Origin: Phoronis australis
Taxonomy: Eukaryota; Phoronida; Phoronidae
DNA: 58,245 bases
Reading direction: 5' to 3'
Assembly: GCA_002633005.1 (NCBI GenBank)
Contig: NMRA01000536.1
Location: forward strand, 76,195 to 134,439
Shown here piece by piece: positions 55,311 through 58,245 of this stretch; positions within the stretch are counted from its first letter, which is position 1; each line of letters starts with the position of its first letter. Position numbers and translations under genes: made by a program. The notes below the pieces were generated by a model. It made no database searches, was not told where the DNA came from, and saw only the letters and a list, made by a program, of their open reading frames with translations.

Positions 55311-56135
55311 CAATTTAATAAACGCAATTTTCTTCCATAATTCTCTGCCTTTTTGTAACTAAGAAAAGTTTATCATCGTTGTGAAAACAAATCTTACGCT
55401 CTTGTCATGCACACACGCTATTTCCTGATCTCTTGGAAGCTTATGACATCTTCGCAACAGCAAAATTTGCTCTCAAATTTGGTTCGGTGGTGTTAAAAAA
55501 ACGTAACTAAATGAAACCGCAGTTCCGGTAATTTATTGTGGCATGTATGCCACCTCATGAGAGGAGAACAGTTCATTTGAGAATCAGCGAAAAAGAAGCT
55601 GGCTAATAGGTGACGCTATATTTCATGGCACTGAAAGCTGACGCATGAGATCCCTCCACAACTTAACCAGCATAATAATGGTAGATCACCAATTTTTCTA
55701 CCACCGGTATTAATTTATTTTACTCAAGAGTGTAGTTTTTGATGACACTTATTTTGTGTTGGATTTTATTTGGTCACTTTTTAACCCATATCAGCGCTAA
55801 GCTGCATATTTATGTTTAGTATACATTACAGCTCTGCACCAACTGAATGAACTTGAAGTTGAACTGAAGAAGACAAGTCTGACAAGTGCCAAGGGCAGGT
55901 AAGCAGGCTGGCAAGGCAATTACGTCACCCTGGATGCTACAGGCATACAGGGGCGATAGTACATGCCCACAAAAAGTTACAAATTTCAAAACACATGAAA
56001 TAAAATCAAACGAAACAAGCACATATGCACATGGAGTTATAATTAACACATACCATAAGTGTGGAGACGATTCAGTCAAGATAATTTTTAAAAAATCGAC
56101 AAAAATCTGTCATGGTTTGCTAGAGTTTTTCTTAC

Positions 56136-56145
56136 CGGGTGCCAT
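56136..56145 (-). CDS. alternative first coding exon of the FAM234-like gene (MAPG)
   Basis: On the minus strand the sequence is tcaaaATGGCACCCG followed by gtaagaaaa, a strong donor leaving phase 1. Exon 2 begins with two bases (GT) that complete the codon, so this exon would give MAPG-HNGVQY, against MAG-HNGVQY from 53319-53325. Both ATGs have A at -3 and G at +4. The GC-rich E-box stretch at 56250-56310 just upstream makes this a credible main start. Confidence 0.55.
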
Positions 56146-56263
56146 TTTGAGGAAAATAAGTGAAATCATGCATATTGACGAATAAAAAGTCCAAGGGACA
56201 CAAATCTTACAAATTTCACCCGATACCTTCCCATGCTATTTTGCAAGTGTCACGCGCCAGTGT

Positions 56264-56310
56264 CACGTGCGTCGCTCAGTCTCGCGCTAACCTTTGCCTA
56301 ACTCACGTGA
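56264..56310. promoter_or_regulatory. two CACGTG E-boxes upstream of the FAM234 alternative first exon
   Basis: CACGTG occurs at 56264-56269 (in GTCACGTG) and at 56304-56309 (in TCACGTGAC), 40 bp apart, in the only CpG-rich stretch nearby. USF/MITF/TFE-family factors bind such sites. The flanking bases resemble the lysosomal CLEAR consensus. Confidence 0.45.
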
Positions 56311-56630
56311 CTCAGTTGAAATACTTTGTGGTTATCGTTCTCATAGTGAAAAAGCTAACGGTGACCAAAAAAGTGGATTTGGAATTCTTCGCCAAAGTCA
56401 CCTTAATTCTCGTAACTAAGCTTCCTCGAAGATATGTGTAGAAGTAGAAAGTACCAAACTAAGTGATAGTTTTAAGTGTGGAATGTATTTTTGATGAGGT
56501 GAAAACTCTTAATTGGTGACCAGATTTGGCCTACCGCCCGTTTAAAATACATGGGACGAAATTCGTACAGAAAGCGATGGAAAGTATTGTAACCCCCGGC
56601 CAACCGAGGCTGAGGGGCTACGTGTTGCCT

Positions 56631-57221
56631 ATAGCCTTGGTACAAAGCTGCATACTAAATATACACAGCTTTGCACTGATGTGGGTGAAAAAGTGGTAAG
56701 ATAAATTCTGACACGTAATTAGTGTCATCAAAAAGTACAGTCTTACTTGTGTAAACTAGATTATTTAACGGTGTGGGAAAAAATGGTGTTCTACTGTTAT
56801 TCTGCCACTAACGTTGTGGAGCAATCTTCTGCGTCGGCTTTCGGCGCTATGAAATATTGCGTCACCTATTGGCCAGTTTCTTTTTTCGCCGATTCTTCAA
56901 TCAACTGTTGTTCTTTCACAAGGATGCATACACGTCACAACAAATTATTGGAAATGGTTTAACTTCATTATAAGTTTTTAGAATTTCAATACTGAAAAAC
57001 TGAATTTCAGAACAAATTTTGCTGCTGCCCAGCTATCATCATCTCGTGAGAGATGTCGCAAAAATTTAGGAAATGGTGCATGCACGTAACACGAGCGTAC
57101 TGTTTTCAAAACAACGACATACGTTTTATAGTTAGAAAAGGTGAAGAGTTACGCAAGGAAATGACGTTTATTGCATCGTTTTTCACTCAAACAGCTGTAA
57201 CAAGCAATGAGTGTCGGTTGA
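56631..57221 (-). mobile_element. Helitron-like non-autonomous element, copy 3 (full length)
   Basis: Minus-strand start TCAACCGACACTCA (57221), preceded by A. The end carries a hairpin (CAGCTTTG/CAAAGCTG around 56643-56673) and CTAT at 56631-56634 in place of CTAG. The 591-bp copy aligns with the nested copy 27140-27674. No protein-coding frame is seen. Confidence 0.5.
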
Positions 57222-57642
57222 TTCCCTTTAGCTTTACATGTTGACACGAGTTTCACAGCGTGGTGACGAGCAGAACTATCCTGGCTGTGTGCAATTTCGG
57301 AGTCTACGGAAGAAATACACAGTGTCACAGTGGTACCTAGCTGTATTTTGACGACAGCAACTAGCTGGCTGGCTACGTTTTGCGTAGCTGGCTGGCTAGC
57401 TTATGCTTAAGACTTAAGTTCGAGTGACACGTATAAAGTAGCAATTACAGCAACATGCACGTTTCATGACTGTGGTTTTGGAACGATGTGTTACTCAGGC
57501 ATCTGTACTCACACCGTGTTAGCGCCACAATATGACACTGACTTGTTCGTTCAGTCGTTTGTCAACCTCCGGAGCGCGGATGCACTGCCACCTATTGTCG
57601 ATGGTCTGGCCACCTGGTGACGGACTCGGGAGATCGTTTCAG

Positions 57643-57650
57643 TGACGTCA
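57643..57650. promoter_or_regulatory. perfect CRE palindrome upstream of the second THAP gene
   Basis: TGACGTCA lies 28 bp upstream of the ATG at 57678. The position may be in the promoter or the 5' UTR. The same octamer is found upstream of the THAP gene at 18775. Confidence 0.5.
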
Positions 57651-57677
57651 GATGGTCACGTCCACCGAGCTTGCAAA

Positions 57678-58034
57678 ATGGTGTGCTGTTGTGTGCCTGG
57701 TTGTTACGGACATGAAGCGTCACGGAAAAGAGGAACAAAATTTCATAGGTTTCCAAGAAACCCTGACTTATTTCAACAATGGCTTGCAAAGATTCAGCAT
57801 GGAAATCTCTTGGTGGGCACGCCGTATTCGAAGTTGAGAACCCGTCGAGTGTGCTCGAAACACTTTCTGGAGAGCGACTACACTTTAAGTTCTCGCTTAC
57901 AGAAAAAACTGATGCCGAACGAAAGTGTGCGTTTAGTTTTAAAGCGTGAGGCTCTGCCAAGTGTTTTTGAATTTCAGCAACCACCGAAGCGAAGATTAGA
58001 TAAATTAAGGGAGCGGGAAACCCGCTTGGAAGCG
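57678..58034 (+). CDS. THAP domain protein, first coding exon (3' part off the window)
   Basis: The ATG at 57678 opens MVCCCVPGCYGHEASRKRGT. The THAP C2CH ligands are the Cys pair in CCVPGC and C-x2-H in VCSKHF. The conserved KFHRFP, W (QQWL) and LMPNES landmarks are present, and ALPSVF at the end corresponds to the family's AVPTIF box. The whole ~90-residue DNA-binding domain is therefore in this exon. It ends TTGGAAGCG then gtaagt in phase 0. The last coded residues (RLDKLRERETRLEA) look like the start of a coiled coil. THAP proteins act as transcription regulators or are transposase-derived; which applies depends on the missing exons. Confidence 0.9.
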
Positions 58035-58245
58035 GTAAGTGGCTTAGTTGGCGTTGTTTCGGAATGGCTATGGGCGTCCCGGATTACACGGCGACTCATT
58101 TGTCCCTTAGATTAGAAAGCGCGTGACCACGTTTTGAAAATCAGGCGCCTTTTTGCGTCTAATTTATCAAACTTCGGTCACGTAGGAGTTACAGGCCAGA
58201 GCAGTAACATTTGGTTGGCATTGGAAGGACAAATAGAGCTTGTAA
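58035..58245 (+). other. intron 1 of the THAP gene
   Basis: Follows the gtaagt donor to the end of the window. No further exon is seen. Confidence 0.6.

Noticed and set aside
1-58245. CRISPR arrays, operons, integrons or prokaryotic attachment sites
   Set aside because: The DNA is clearly animal nuclear: split genes, SINEs, LINE and Penelope remnants. No spaced direct-repeat array with unique spacers was seen.

Overview
The window is eukaryotic, animal nuclear DNA from a draft assembly: split genes with GT-AG introns, one gap of 491 Ns (14311-14801) and a single N at 8173, AT-rich intergenic DNA, and dense decayed transposons. C2H2 zinc-finger, THAP and FAM234-type genes plus a Penelope-type retroelement point to an invertebrate metazoan. 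A lancelet or hemichordate-like deuterostome is my best guess, but the sequence alone does not settle the species.

Layout. 1-2.5 kb: a 21-bp palindromic minisatellite and a 5'-truncated, broken LINE. 2.5-24.4 kb: three paralogous minus-strand C2H2 zinc-finger genes (3929-5983, 12491-13666, 22867-24393). Each has its whole coding region in one exon, an acceptor 31-32 nt upstream of the ATG, and an acidic N-terminus with IKEE-type SUMO consensus sites. Between them lie repeat clusters, and a minus-strand THAP-domain exon sits at 18295-18775. 25.7-28 kb: the 3' end of a Penelope-like element (GIY-YIG endonuclease plus a damaged hammerhead ribozyme), then a 1.3-kb inverted-repeat element with a 5-bp target duplication and a nested Helitron-like insertion. 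31.1-34 kb: a complete three-exon plus-strand gene for a TspO/MBR-like multi-spanning membrane protein (318 aa), with a TATA box and a CRE-like site. 36.9-56.1 kb: a minus-strand FAM234/FG-GAP-type single-pass membrane protein gene with 13 coding exons (about 725 aa) and two possible first exons. 57.7-58.0 kb: the first exon of a plus-strand THAP gene that runs off the window.

The genes do not form an obvious pathway. The strongest signals are structural. In the FAM234-like gene a 415-bp transposon sits exactly on the exon 5 splice donor, and its target duplication reproduces that donor. The exon 8 donor is duplicated twice at 36-nt (frame-preserving) spacing. Exon 10 appears to lack one G at its donor, which breaks the reading phase. 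The zinc-finger paralogs carry tiny uORFs abutting or overlapping the main ATG in two copies and lost in the third. Minisatellite variation at 230-502 follows a CpG-deamination pattern.
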